The notes under the pieces are model-generated. The model did no database searches and was not told the DNA's origin. It saw only the letters and a list, made by a program, of their open reading frames with translations. Shown piece after piece: positions 10,613 to 21,112 of a stretch of 64,000 nucleotides of DNA (the stretch's first letter is position 1; each line of letters opens with the position of its first letter). A program made the translations under genes and the position numbers. The DNA lies in assembly GCA_002989075.1 (NCBI GenBank), contig PSQN01000001.1, forward strand, positions 595,760 to 659,759, given 5' to 3'. This DNA is from Arthonia radiata (lineage: Eukaryota; Ascomycota; Arthoniomycetes; Arthoniales; Arthoniaceae).

Positions 10613-11159
10613 GAGGTGTTGGCCAAGGATTGATCTGAATGCAACAGGACGCCCACCCAACCGGGATGAATGCTACTGGCATAAATCTACGGACAACACT
10701 TCCCTACCAACAGAGATCAAGGTAATGGGAATGGATTGCTCGCAGTGGGCTGTATTCCACCTACTAATTGTCAGATATGATCATGAAGCTGCCTATAAGA
10801 GCAATGGATGATCGATCCGCCTCTGTCAAAGAGCGGCTGAATAAGATATGCCAGATAGCATCGCGATCGCTTCTTATGCCTAATTTGGCTGACGTATGAG
10901 ACTGAGACACTAGATGAACAGAAGGTGGTCAAAATCGGAGCATTGCCAGATCTTAACGCCAGACTTGTCCTTGTATTGAGTTTGCACATTTTCCGCTGGC
11001 CTTCTTGCACGGGTGAAATAATCGCCTCAAAGCCTGTTGCGTTTCTCTCTGCTTCGCGCCGGGCAACGTGCGCGTCCCAACAGAGACTCAAGGGAACTGA
11101 TCCTACTACCGGCATTAACGCCACGGGCAAGCTGCAGACCGCATGGTCAATCAGCGAGA
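10613..11159. other. Spacer between family members 1 and 2
   Basis: Upstream region of member 1. Short ORFs on both strands have no coding look. Could hold 5' exons I cannot define. Confidence 0.4.
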
Positions 11160-11759
11160 TTATCGCGGATCGCCTTGCACTGAAAATCGCCGACGACCAG
11201 CTGCCTCCAGCCGTTGCCGGAGCTCTTGTTTTGCAGGAATGCCAGTCCCTTTGGGAACATAATAATAGTCATGACCAGAGCGCGTGAAATCGGGTTGTGG
11301 CAAAGACGATGTGGCAATTGACTGTGGAGCGGGCTCGCTATGTCCTCGTGCCGACGCGGTGAAAGGACTGTGGGTCACCGTGCTGGACGCCAACGTTGTA
11401 TGAGTACGGTGTGTTGGCTGGGTAGGCGCCGTAGTTGTAACAACACGGTATGTCTGTTGGGTAGGTGCTGATGTTGTATAAGTACGATGGGTCTGCTGGG
11501 TAGGCGCACTGCTGTACGAATTGTGACTTTGCGCAAACATTGTCGGATGGTGCGGGACTGGAGCACGGTGAGCATTGAGCGAGTCGGGGTGCGGGAGACG
11601 ACGAATGGGATGAGGGGAGTCATCGTCCTCTGAAGATGATGACTGCGTAGAGGGCGAGTATGTTCTGTGACGAGGCGAGCTCTGATGAGATCGATGTCCT
11701 GACCTTCTGCTGGGTCTATGCTTTCTCCGTTTTGGCTCTTCTATGACTTTGTAGCACAT
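11160..11759 (-). CDS. Met-Cys tandem family member 2
   Basis: Single exon, 199 aa; function unknown. MCYKVIEEPKRRKH start, an Arg/Ser/His-rich stretch to about residue 35, SSSSEDDD patch, then HPIRRLPHP, VPHHP, and a middle built of imperfect APTQQT-(H/Y)-R-(T/V)-(Y/V)-TT units repeated about three times. The end YYYVPKGTGIPAKQELRQRLE matches the (I/V)-P-(R/K)-G-x-G/T element that closes members 3 and 4. No signal peptide or membrane segment. Likely intrinsically disordered; the basic region could be a nuclear signal. Confidence 0.6.
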   Translation of the reverse strand: MCYKVIEEPKRRKHRPSRRSGHRSHQSSPRHRTYSPSTQSSSSEDDDSPHPIRRLPHPDSLNAHRAPVPHHPTMFAQSHNSYSSAPTQQTHRTYTTSAPTQQTYRVVTTTAPTQPTHRTHTTLASSTVTHSPFTASARGHSEPAPQSIATSSLPQPDFTRSGHDYYYVPKGTGIPAKQELRQRLEAAGRRRFSVQGDPR

Positions 11760-12294
11760 CTTTTGCTGAGTTAAAAGGCTTTTGATGTTGTGCGCAAGAC
11801 GGGTAACGCTAGATTTAGCAGAGGTGTTGTGCCACTGTGCCAATGTGTGTAAGCACCAGATTGCTAAGATCAAACTTGTACAGGAGGATGGTCCGTACCA
11901 AAGATTGTGTTGAGACGATGTCGCCCAATATACTGTATTCGTTTGGACGCTTGAGGCAAGAAGAAGACATCAGATGGGGCTGAAACAGAAGATGAGTGTG
12001 TTCAATCTTTCGCCGCAGATTCTTGGGTGTGGGAAATTTCCAGCGCCGAGCACGAACTCTCCCTTTTCAAGCCGCACGTTCAATATCCTGCAATGCGTAG
12101 CAGGGTTATTCGTGGTCTCTTCAGCGTTGACGAAGAGTCCTAATTTAGCATAGAATCGCCCCAAAATCTACGATATTTGACGCACGCTATTGGCACCACA
12201 GTGTGGGCATACAAAGCATTGCCGACATTGTCTTGATGATCTTTGGAAAGGCTTCATCACGCATGGCCGAAATCTCAGCCAAAATCGTCGAGGA
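11760..12294. other. Spacer between family members 2 and 3
   Basis: Contains, at about 11973-11990, GATGGGGCTGAAACA, found again in the next spacer at about 13228-13243. On the minus strand it reads TTCTG...TTTCAG|CCCCATC, which looks like an intron acceptor and may mark a 5' UTR intron or an old duplication end. Confidence 0.4.
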
Positions 12295-12792
12295 TCATCG
12301 TGGAGGCGAATATACGCACCGAGCCTTGATTCGGAGCTGCGCTAAGCGTTCCACCGTCTCATTCATACGTTCAGTCTGCCCTGGGCCTCGCGGAATACGA
12401 TAGATCGGCACGCCGTCGGGTGTGTGGCTATCCGGGGTAAGAGTGGAGCCGGTGCTGTAGAATTGATGAGCGTGGCCAGTACTGTAGGACTGGTCAGCGG
12501 GTGCGGTGCTATAGGTTTGTTGAGCCGGCGCCATGTTCTGCGTGTGGTGAAAGTACTGAGCTTGCTGCGGAAGAGGAACACTGTCGCTTTCGTGGTCTGC
12601 ATGTGCGTGAAGGTACCGCCTGACTGGCGACATCGAATAATCATCCGAAGAAGCTGTTGCTGCGGGAGAAGAGCTGCATGTACGGTGGTGTGACTGGTGG
12701 CGTGTTCGATGGCTTGACCTTCCCCTGGAACGGTGCTTTGACTTCTTCGACCGATGTCTCTTTGGCTCGTCGACCACGCTGCAGATACACAT
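12295..12792 (-). CDS. Met-Cys tandem family member 3
   Basis: Single exon, 165 aa; function unknown. MCICSVVDEPKRHRSKKSKH start, Arg/Ser/His-rich to about residue 42, then SSDD, SPVRRYL, VPLPQQAQY and Gln/Tyr repeats (APAQQTYSTAPADQSYSTG). It ends with YRIPRGPGQTERMNETVERL and a short helix. It is the copy closest to member 4. No targeting peptide or transmembrane segment. Start chosen by alignment with the other copies; the frame upstream is open to 12900 and includes an unmatched Arg/Ser-rich stretch. Confidence 0.6.
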   Translation of the reverse strand: MCICSVVDEPKRHRSKKSKHRSRGRSSHRTRHQSHHRTCSSSPAATASSDDYSMSPVRRYLHAHADHESDSVPLPQQAQYFHHTQNMAPAQQTYSTAPADQSYSTGHAHQFYSTGSTLTPDSHTPDGVPIYRIPRGPGQTERMNETVERLAQLRIKARCVYSPPR

Positions 12793-13434
12793 CTTTTGGC
12801 GTGATGAGAGGTGAGTTGAACACAAGGACGACAAATTGCGGAGGGCTAAAGAGTGTCTGAAGCCGGCTGTACTCTTTCGCTGGGTTGTGATTAGGTGCAT
12901 CAGCTAGGTACAAGTATTCGTAGAACGACCGTGGAAGCTTCCAACCGGAATGCGACTTGGCGGCGCTGTCTTTGTGCGACGCGGCAGACTTGGGCCGATG
13001 AAGTGAGCGTGAGTCGATGCAAGAGATCTAGTGTATTGATGCCGTCAACTTTGGATGAGCTAAAGTGGATGTACATTCTTGCAATTCTGCGCTCAAATAT
13101 AGAACAGTTTCATTTCTTCAAGAACGCTGCACCTTGCACGGCAGCGGAGAGGATACGCCAACTCGCAAGACGGTCGCTCAATGAGCCGTATACGTTCGAA
13201 ACCGAAACACAAGCAAGAGTCCACTGGATGGGGCTGAAACACAGAATAATGATCTCGTTTAGCTCGCAGAAGGTTTCAGTGCCAAAGGCTGCGTTCGTAC
13301 TGTTCGCTTTGAGATTGCAGGCTAGCCATGCCGCAAAATCTTGCACATTTTTTGCTCGATGCGGGCTCGTAGTATATCACCACATACTTCACCGAGCACG
13401 GGAACACATCTCCTAAGAGCCAGTCACATCTCAC
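12793..13434. other. Spacer between family members 3 and 4
   Basis: Holds the second copy of the GATGGGGCTGAAACA element (about 13228-13243). Short ORFs on both strands are not supported as genes. Confidence 0.4.
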
Positions 13435-14013
13435 CTAGGTGTATATGTGCGCATTGGTGACCCCAGCGTTTACAATGTTATTAATGCAGTCGTTCAAATG
13501 TTCTCGCTGCGTCGGACCGCGGGGTATCTCAAATAGCCGGGCACCCGGGTCGGGAGCGCGGCCGGTGCTGTAGGATTGCTGGGTAGGTGCGGTGGCATAG
13601 GATTGTTGAATAGGGGCAAAGTTCTGTATGTAGTGACCGGAGTGTTGAGCGGGGCTGTGGGTGTAGTTATACGTGTGGCTATCAGTTTGCTGCGGAGCAG
13701 GAGCGCTATACCCGGGCACATGGGAGTATGTGTAAATGGCTTCCTGCGGGACCGGAACGCTGTGGTAGTGAGTGGTGTGGCCTGTGCCGAAGATCCGTCT
13801 GATAGGCGGGTCCGAGTGGTTCGAAGAGGAAGAGATGTCTGACATCGATGAGGGAGATGGCGATCTCCTGTGATGGACGGCTTGGAGTTGTGGATGGTGT
13901 CGTGGTGTGCTTCGTGGCCGATGGCTTGACCGATGTCCTGACTTCTTGCTCGACCGCCTCTTGCTTGACTTATTTCGACCTGGCTCGCCCTCCACGGGGC
14001 TGAAGATGCACAT
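13435..14013 (-). CDS. Met-Cys tandem family member 4
   Basis: Single exon, 192 aa; function unknown. MCIFSPVEGEPGRNKSSKRR start, a Ser/Arg/His-rich region to residue 60, an SSMSDISSSSNHSD patch, PPIRRIF, VPVPQEAIY, then Tyr/Gln repeats (FAPIQQSYATAPTQQSYSTG), and LFEIPRGPTQREHLNDCI at the end. The order of elements matches members 2 and 3. It is the array's upstream end and is divergent from the KCH gene across 1.6 kb. Confidence 0.62.
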   Translation of the reverse strand: MCIFSPVEGEPGRNKSSKRRSSKKSGHRSSHRPRSTPRHHPQLQAVHHRRSPSPSSMSDISSSSNHSDPPIRRIFGTGHTTHYHSVPVPQEAIYTYSHVPGYSAPAPQQTDSHTYNYTHSPAQHSGHYIQNFAPIQQSYATAPTQQSYSTGRAPDPGARLFEIPRGPTQREHLNDCINNIVNAGVTNAHIYT

Positions 14014-15646
14014 GATCCCACGGAAGAGCTTGTGGTAGGGGAAATAGGCAATATGCCTGGTATGTGCAGAGAAAGGGGCTTGACCGTGGGCAACTTCTTA
14101 GCCTAGTGATTTAATACAACCATGCTTTGTGATGAAGGGAAGGACGTGGGAGCGCTACAGATGATCTAGACCGAAAACTTTCCCGCCGCACTCTACACTT
14201 GCCACGCGGCGAGCTTGGCTCGCTGAAAGAAACAGACCCTTACCAAACAGAGGCCTCCAAGCTAAGATAGATTGAATGTAAGGTACAAAGCGCTGTGAAA
14301 GCGACGTTAGGGGTCATCTTGCGACGAACCTTCTGAATGAGCTTTGAGGACAGCAACTCCATCGCGCAATGAGAGTAAACTGAGTCAGGGTCGAGGCCAA
14401 GCTTATAAGGGAGCGTGTAGCAGCGTAAACATGGGAACATAGCAACGTGAAGGCTCACCAAATTCATCTGCATGTGATGAGCTTGTGCGGATTCCGTGAT
14501 TTGGAGACCGCCTTTATCGCCGCGGGCAGCTATTGCATAGTGCAAGTGATGGAATAGTTTCGTACCCGTGCTGGACTGTGCGATGGAGTCTTGCCTTGGC
14601 CTGAACAAAGCCATTACAAGCGACATCAGAGCTGCAGCATTGAGAAGGGTTCATGGCCGCTCCTTGTTGCTTGATCGGTATCTCTCAGTCAACGTTTGAG
14701 ATGAGGGGGCATAGAAGGGAAAGAAGGGGAGGACGCATTGGCCAAGGAAAAACGCAAAGTCACGTGCATTGATCTCTGATTGGCTGACAGATGAAACTCT
14801 GGCCTTCTAGCGCCAAGGGTCTTGGCGTTGTCTCAACTTCAAGACACCACGTCCTCTCCTCCCTTCTCCGCCCGCTGAAACGACCACCTTGCCTCGTCGC
14901 AGCGCCACAAGCATTTGACCGTTTCTGAGGCTGGCAATTGTTCATGCCTCGAGCGACTCCTCGTCCGGCGTCACGCTTCAGCAACAATAATGCCGGCCGT
15001 TCCTACATCCAATGCATGCATACCCGTCCGTAGCCGCGTAACACTCCCATTCATTTTGCCATTGACTTTTCTACGAGTATTTCCTTACTGTCGCTCGCTC
15101 TTCACTAACCTCTCGCAGTCCTGCTATCAGCCAGCGTTCGTTTTGTCACTCATTTCGTATACCACGAAGGATTTCTGCTCTGACCACCTCTCGCCGCATC
15201 CGTCAAGAGGACACATTGGATTCTCTACTTTACGTCATTCGGTCTGTGCATCGTATTCTTGCTAACAGCTGTCAACGCAGGTCGTGAACAGTCACTACAG
15301 CCCCGACGCAAAGCCACATCAGCTTCAGCGCCATTGTCAAGCGCACACGCGCCCAACCAGCTGTCGACATCTGTACACAAGGCCAATCGCAGGCCTCGGC
15401 TATCACAACCACAGCAGCTTGCAACCCGTGCGCTGTCGTCATCCACACGACTATGTCCCTGCGTTTCGCAGTCGCCTCTTGATCTCTTCCTGTCTTCTGC
15501 TCCGCCGGCGGAGACACTACACTCGTTTGTCACCCCACACGCGATCGCGCACCACCAGTCATTGTGGCAACCCATAGCGGCCTCGCTCTGAGAGCGCTCC
15601 TCTCCACAATCGTCAGTCCATCTACGACGTCCGCCGTTTTGTTGTG
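14014..15646. other. Long divergent intergenic region
   Basis: Between family member 4 (minus) and the KCH gene (plus). The last 600 bases are rich in C and T, like a long 5' leader. A 128-codon minus ORF (14240-14626) has no recognisable feature and is not called. Nothing else seen. Confidence 0.5.
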
Positions 15647-17227
15647 ATGAAGTCGGAGATCAAGGCGGACGTCGAAGCATTAGTCACCGAAGAAGACATC
15701 GACAGTCCGAACTTTCACCACTATCAAAAATGGGATCGCATTGTATGTCTCACGCCCAACTTAGTAAACCATCACTGACGTCCACAGAACCTCGACGAGT
15801 TCAAGTCTACCACCCTCTGGCACCAAATTTACTACGCCTACCTCTGGCTCGTCTGCATCGTCTCCATCGCCGCCTATGCCGCCGACACCTACACTGCCGT
15901 CATCCTTGTCGCCTTCAATCGCTGGCCCGGCTCAGTCAGTCCCACCATTCCCTTCAATATCAGCCGCTGGATCTTCTTTGGTTGTATCTGCTTCTCGTTC
16001 ATCTTGCTCGCTTTCAAATGGATCCGCGCCTACATCGTCCTGAAGCACAACAGCCCCGCAAAAGATTATCTCGACCCCCTCGCGGCCCAATACCAGTCTC
16101 TTCGCAGCTGGCAGCGTTTCCTCGTCTTCGCGGAACTCACCGAGTCCAAGAAGGGCACAACGTACATCGCCCTCTTCACTTACTTTTCCTTCAAGGGCGC
16201 CGTCGAGACCTTTATAGCCAGAGGTCCTCGCCAAGCTATCAACGCCATGACTCTTTGGGCCTTCTTCAACCAGTCCTTGCTCCCAAAAGGCGCTCACAAA
16301 GACGCAAACATCTTCTTTAGTAACTTAAAGACGCTCGCCGCCGAGCAGCAGGAGCACGCCATCATCATCTTCACCATGTTCTTCACGCTATGCGTGTGGA
16401 TCTTCTCGGTCAGCTGCGTCATCATCGGCGCCTTGTTCTACGCCTTCTTTCTGTACGAAATCGTTGGCTGGAATCTCACGCGGTACTGCAAACGCAAGAT
16501 TGAGAAGCGCCTACGCAGGATCGTGGCGCAGGCGATGAACAACATGATGGGTCAGCAGGACTTTGATGAGATGCGCAAATCGCGAATGCTGAACAAAGGC
16601 AAACATAAGCAAAGGATCAGACCAGAACCGACGCTCACAACGCTCGAACAGCGCCTTGAGAACTGGCATTGGCCTGGCCTGGGACGGACGTACTCAAACG
16701 ACTCATGGCTCTCCTCGAACTCCACCGACACCAGCACCAGCTCAAGTAGCAGCTCGCTCTCGTCTGACTCGTCGGAGTCCGAACCAGACCGCTACGCTGA
16801 TCACAAGCCTTTCTTCGCAAAGCCTGCGAATAAGACAATACCTGATAAGTACGCGGATAACAAGCCCTTTGCGCAACGCTCGGTGCAGCCGCCGCGGTAC
16901 GCACAGCCGCAGCCACTGTACCAGAAGCTGCAGCATTACCAGCAGCAGCATCAGCAGCAAAGGCGACCGACCGAGTACACGACAGAAGGCGGATTCAAGA
17001 TCCATCCACTGCCGCAAAGCGCACGCATGGAGAAGCCAGGACGCGGCGTGCCCATGGGGCGGTACAAAGCGCCTAGTGGGACTGAGCCGGTGCGGAGAGT
17101 GCCTGGGCCTATGTACGGTGGCTGGGGTGAGAATCATCGATACGCGCCAGAGAGGCGACGGGAGGGCACGGCAGCGCAAGGAGGTTACATGGATGCGAGG
17201 GCGATGGAGGCGCTCGGTGTGAGGTAA
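15647..17227 (+). CDS. KCH-family (Kch1/Prm6-like) potassium transport protein
   Basis: Exons 15647-15742 and 15788-17227 (45-nt intron) encode 511 aa. Known family: Kch1 and Kch2 of yeast are plasma-membrane proteins needed for K+ influx during pheromone or stress signalling. Seen: an acidic N-terminus, hydrophobic spans at about 52-76 and 92-115, FNRWPG in the loop, a region beginning FLVFAELTESKKGTTYIALFTYF, and a long hydrophobic hairpin HAIIIFTMFFTLCVWIFSV...FYAFFLYEIVGW. After a basic segment (CKRKIEKRLRR) comes a long cytosolic tail with a Ser run, DRYADHKPF and DKYADNKPF near-repeats and a Gln-rich stretch. The tail is likely disordered. Sure of the family. Confidence 0.88.
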
Positions 17228-18086
17228 TAGAGGTATGACAGAATGGGTCTATGGGTTCGAGGGTAATGCTGGACGACCTGGGAGGATGATGATTTGATGT
17301 ACATATTGATACCACTGACGACTCACGAGCTGTACTACCTGTGTACCAACAAATAAACAACTTTCACATATCTTGTACCCGTCCAATGTTCTGTCAAGTC
17401 ACTTGTTGACACACGGTGAGCAGCAGAATGGGTGATCCTTGGATAGTCGGACGCATGAATGCAAGTCAAGTGACCGATTTGTGAAGACGGTGGGCTTGGC
17501 GAGGCAGAAGAGATTGAATGAACGACACAAGGCAAGTTAGGTGAATCCGTGATAGGAGGAGCGAGACAGTGACGGGTGGAATCCAGCGACCAGGCAGAAC
17601 AAGTCGCGAGCTATGCGCAAGAGCGCATTACAAGCACAGGCTTCTTTCTAAACTGCACGAATACTACTGGCCTGTGGCCTAGATGGGCAGCTACTCTTCC
17701 CAAGACAAGAAGTGACATTGCAAATGGGATTGAACAATCTCTCTCTCTTAATAGCACCTGCTGAAACTTTCCAGACTTCATTTTCGGAAGGCACCTTATC
17801 TCTCATCGTTCAACACCACGACCTCGCCAACACCACCACTTCCCTACACCTCCAAATCTCCCCACCCAACCTTCCACCACACCACCACCACCCTCACCCC
17901 TCTCCCCCAAACCGATAAAACCTCACCCCACCACAACACCCCCTCCCTGCCTATACAACCAATCTCCCACATCCACATACTCACTCTCCGCGGGTTCATC
18001 AACCGTGCCAGTTCCCCCTCCCTCCCCACATGCACATTCTCATCAAAGATCCCCGCATAATTATACGTCTCATCCACCTCCTATCG
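17228..18086. other. Convergent intergenic region
   Basis: 17820-17960 is strongly C/A-rich (CACCAC runs). On the minus strand, 18077-17970 reads as a possible degraded tail of the pseudogene next door (DETYNYAGIFDENVH...). No intact gene. Confidence 0.45.
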
Positions 18087-20562
18087 CTAAACTGCTTTTT
18101 CACGCTCGGACCCGTGAAGATTGGGAATTTCCCAGCGGCGTGTAGATGTAGCGTTTGAGTATAGACCCGCCGCGCCGCGCGAAGTAACGTTCAGGTTATG
18201 GTGCCCTCGCGTTCGGTTAGGCTGGATTCGGTGGCTAGGCTGGGTTCGGTGGTTACGGGGGCGCGGAGGTGAGCTCGGCGTGCATATCGGCGGCCCAGGA
18301 CAAGTTCCGGGCGGTGGCGAAGTGCTGCAGGAGATCGGGGAGGGATGTTTCGACCCCATCGATTGTGGCGATGGAGGACTGCCGGGACGCGAAGGGGGAC
18401 AGGCGGGCTTTGGCGGCGGCGTGGTGGGCGTCATCGGTGGGTTCGATGGGGGTGTGGCGTTTGGTGAGGTGTCGTGGCGGCTTCTTGTTGGGGTTTGCGG
18501 GTTTCTTGAGACCCTCAGGCATGCGGCGGAGGGGCTCTCCGGATGTCTTCCGGGACGGCTGGAAATCGGGTTTCTGGGGTTTCTTGAGGCATTGGCGGAG
18601 GCGTTTGAGATGTTCCTCGGGCGTTTCTTCGACGGGGTTGGGTTCGGGTTAGGTGGGTTTCTTAAGGCCTTCGCGGATGCGGCGGAGGCGCTATATTGGG
18701 GTTTTGTTGGCGGGCCCTTGGATTGGGTCGTCGGATGATCTTCTGGAATACCAGGCTGATGACCTTTTGGGAAACCAGGCGAGCGACCCTCCGGAGTATC
18801 AGGCGAGGAATCTTCTGGAGCATCAGGCGAGTGACCCTTAGAAGAGCCAGGCGAGTGACCCTCCGAGCCAGATGAAGAGCCAGAAGGAGAGTCGCCAGCT
18901 GCCTCCATGGCTTTGGGCGCGGTTGGCTTGTAGTGCTCGATCAGGATCTTCTCGAGAGGCTTGACCTTTACGATCTTCTTACGGACCTCGCCGCCGTGTA
19001 CTATTGGTGGCGAATGATGTGGCTCTTCAGCAGGGCCAGCGACAGCATCAGGAGGGGTCTGTGGCGGCGAATGCGGAGGCCTGGGCTCTTGAATAGGAGG
19101 CGAGATACCGTCATGTGAAATATGCGGTGGTGAGCGCGGAGGCCTAGATTCCTCGACTGGGCCAATGAGAGGCTCATGCGGGCTTTACGCTGGCGTGTGA
19201 GGCGCGGCGTGATCTTGCCCTGGTACATGCTCGTTCCCGACCGATAGGAGGCTATCGGTACTGCCACCATGAATAACCACGACCTCAGGCGTCGCGGGCT
19301 CCGGCAATGTGACAGGCGCAGCTCGCTCGTGATCATTCAAGAGCTCGCGGGTCTCTGCACTCAGGCTCGGCGACCAGGGATGCATGAAATCCTCCATAGC
19401 GTTTTCGATTTTTCTCAGGCAGACGGCTCGGGATCTCCGCTCAAGCCACGATGGCAGCAAATCAGTGAGCATATAGGGGTGATCACCGACTAGCCTTCTG
19501 AAGTGAGGAAGATTCCGAAACTGCGTCATGTAATGCCCGCGTTGACGAGTTTGTTGAAGTCAAGCGAAGACAAATGGCCACGGCGCCTTTCATCAGGCTG
19601 TCCCAATCAACCCTGCTTCTGCACTTGAATGGGTTCTCGATGCCGCTCGCTGTGCTGAATGCGCGCTTTAAGCAGCTCGCCTTCATGAAATTGTCCATCG
19701 TGAAAGTGACGAGGTTGACGTCGCCATCAGGACCGGTGACTTCTGTGCACATCGTGCACATGCCACAGGCTCCGGGTTTCCCTGGTTTGCGACAAACCTC
19801 GTGCTTAAGATCGGACATGGCTTCTCTGCTGTTTCTCTTGTAGCCGTCTGCGGTAGGTGCCCATTCCTCGGCATTGACATTGCCTGTGAAGACGTCTATA
19901 TAGGCCATCGCGTTGTCTACACGACAGACAAGGGACGGCTTGGGGCCAACGTAGAGGTAGGGTTGTCTTTGTTGAGCATCAAATAGTGCTCGTACATCAT
20001 CCCGGGATCATCAGAGGGTGGCTCAACGGTGACTTGGTCTGATGGACCGGGGCCGTGAGCAATCTGGAGGTGGGCAGCACGCCGAACGCAGAGTCGTCTC
20101 CATGCAGCGAGTCGCTCGCGAGGGTATCAGTCTTGTCGAGGTCCGTCGTCGGGCATTTCGATCATGAATTCCATTGGTGACGGAAGCGGACACGCCAGTG
20201 GTGCCGGCTCCGGAGCCGGTGGGCGCTCTGGCGGGAACATTTGGGGGAGGATGGGCCAGTCTCGTGGGTTAGGAGACAGGATACATACTCATTATCTCTC
20301 GGAAACTCGAATCATCGTACAAGTCCAGAGGGATGAGCTCATGGGTGGGAGAAGGCTGAGTGTAGTCTTTTCAGTCGACGGTGGCGTGGACGATACCGCG
20401 CTCTGATCGGGCCTCGATGGTCTTGCTGGGATTTAAACGGCTTGTGGCAAGCGTGCTCACTGCATATGAGGACTGCGGGGCGGCGGAGGCGGTGCTGGTG
20501 CAGGCGAGAGGAGCCGCGAGCAGAAGGGTGATAGGGCGGCGGAGGCTGGCGTTGGTAATCAT
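18087..20562 (-). pseudogene. Decayed copy of the 21-24 kb secreted-protein gene
   Basis: Starts with a signal peptide (MITNASLRRPITLLLAAPLA) at 20562; a GTGAGC donor at about 20459 would give PTHELIPLDLYDD next. Blocks matching the intact gene follow in order: YLMLNKDNP versus YPMLNKEDP; AMAYIDVF...EEWAPTADG versus YMGLFRNV...ENWSPKPDG; CLKRAFSTASG versus CQTRAFRTASG; an intron with the same phase ending at 19500; and TIDGVETSLPDLLQHF near 18300. The blocks need different frames: shifts at about 20130, 20070 and 19960, a TAA at 19185-19187 inside a frame open on both sides, and another shift near 18600-18700. A Pro/Ser repeat region (SPD-x-PE) lies at 18730-18910. Introns could rescue one break, not all. 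Confidence 0.65.
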
Positions 20563-21112
20563 CTTGGAGCTATTGTTCCTTTTGGTAGCGTGGGAGCTGG
20601 GAGGGTCGCGAGGGGACGCGCTGAAGAAGGAGCAGAGGCGTGACTATATACCTGCTCGCAGAAAATACTGAGAGCGACTAGCATGTAGCCTGTGCAACCA
20701 TGTGCGAGCCGTTGGAGTACCGACCAGCTGATGACCTCGTCTGGATAGCGCCGACGGTACGACGATCGTATTCATGGAACGGTAATGACAGTTCCATCAT
20801 AGAGCCTGCCGCTCATGAAAGGGGATCAATATGGATCCGCAGGCACAGGGTTTGAAGCGAGCAATCTGTTGCACCACACCATGACTATCTTTCGAACAAA
20901 TTCAACCTATGGGATATGAAATACTTTTTCTAATCTTGAAACACTTTTCCCAATTATGAAACTTACCATAATCCTTCCTCCCAATTGTTCACTCTCACAG
21001 ATGCCAAGCCATTTTTTTCAAAGTCCCAGAAATACAATTTAATGCCACCACCGTGCCTCCATGGCCAATCACCATCTCAACTGACCGGACGTATACCCAT
21101 CTCAGGTAGACT
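20563..21112. other. Intergenic region between the two secreted-protein loci
   Basis: Holds a minus-strand TATA-like site and the 3' end of the intact copy. No gene seen. Confidence 0.5.
20645..20650 (-). promoter_or_regulatory. TATA-box-like site before the decayed copy
   Basis: TATATA on the minus strand, 83 bp before the ATG at 20562; a sensible distance for a fungal core promoter, so the decayed copy may still be transcribed. Confidence 0.4.

Noticed and set aside
18121-18738. 205-codon plus ORF, Gly-rich
   Set aside because: Complement of the Pro/Ser repeats of the decayed gene; no start context or motif.
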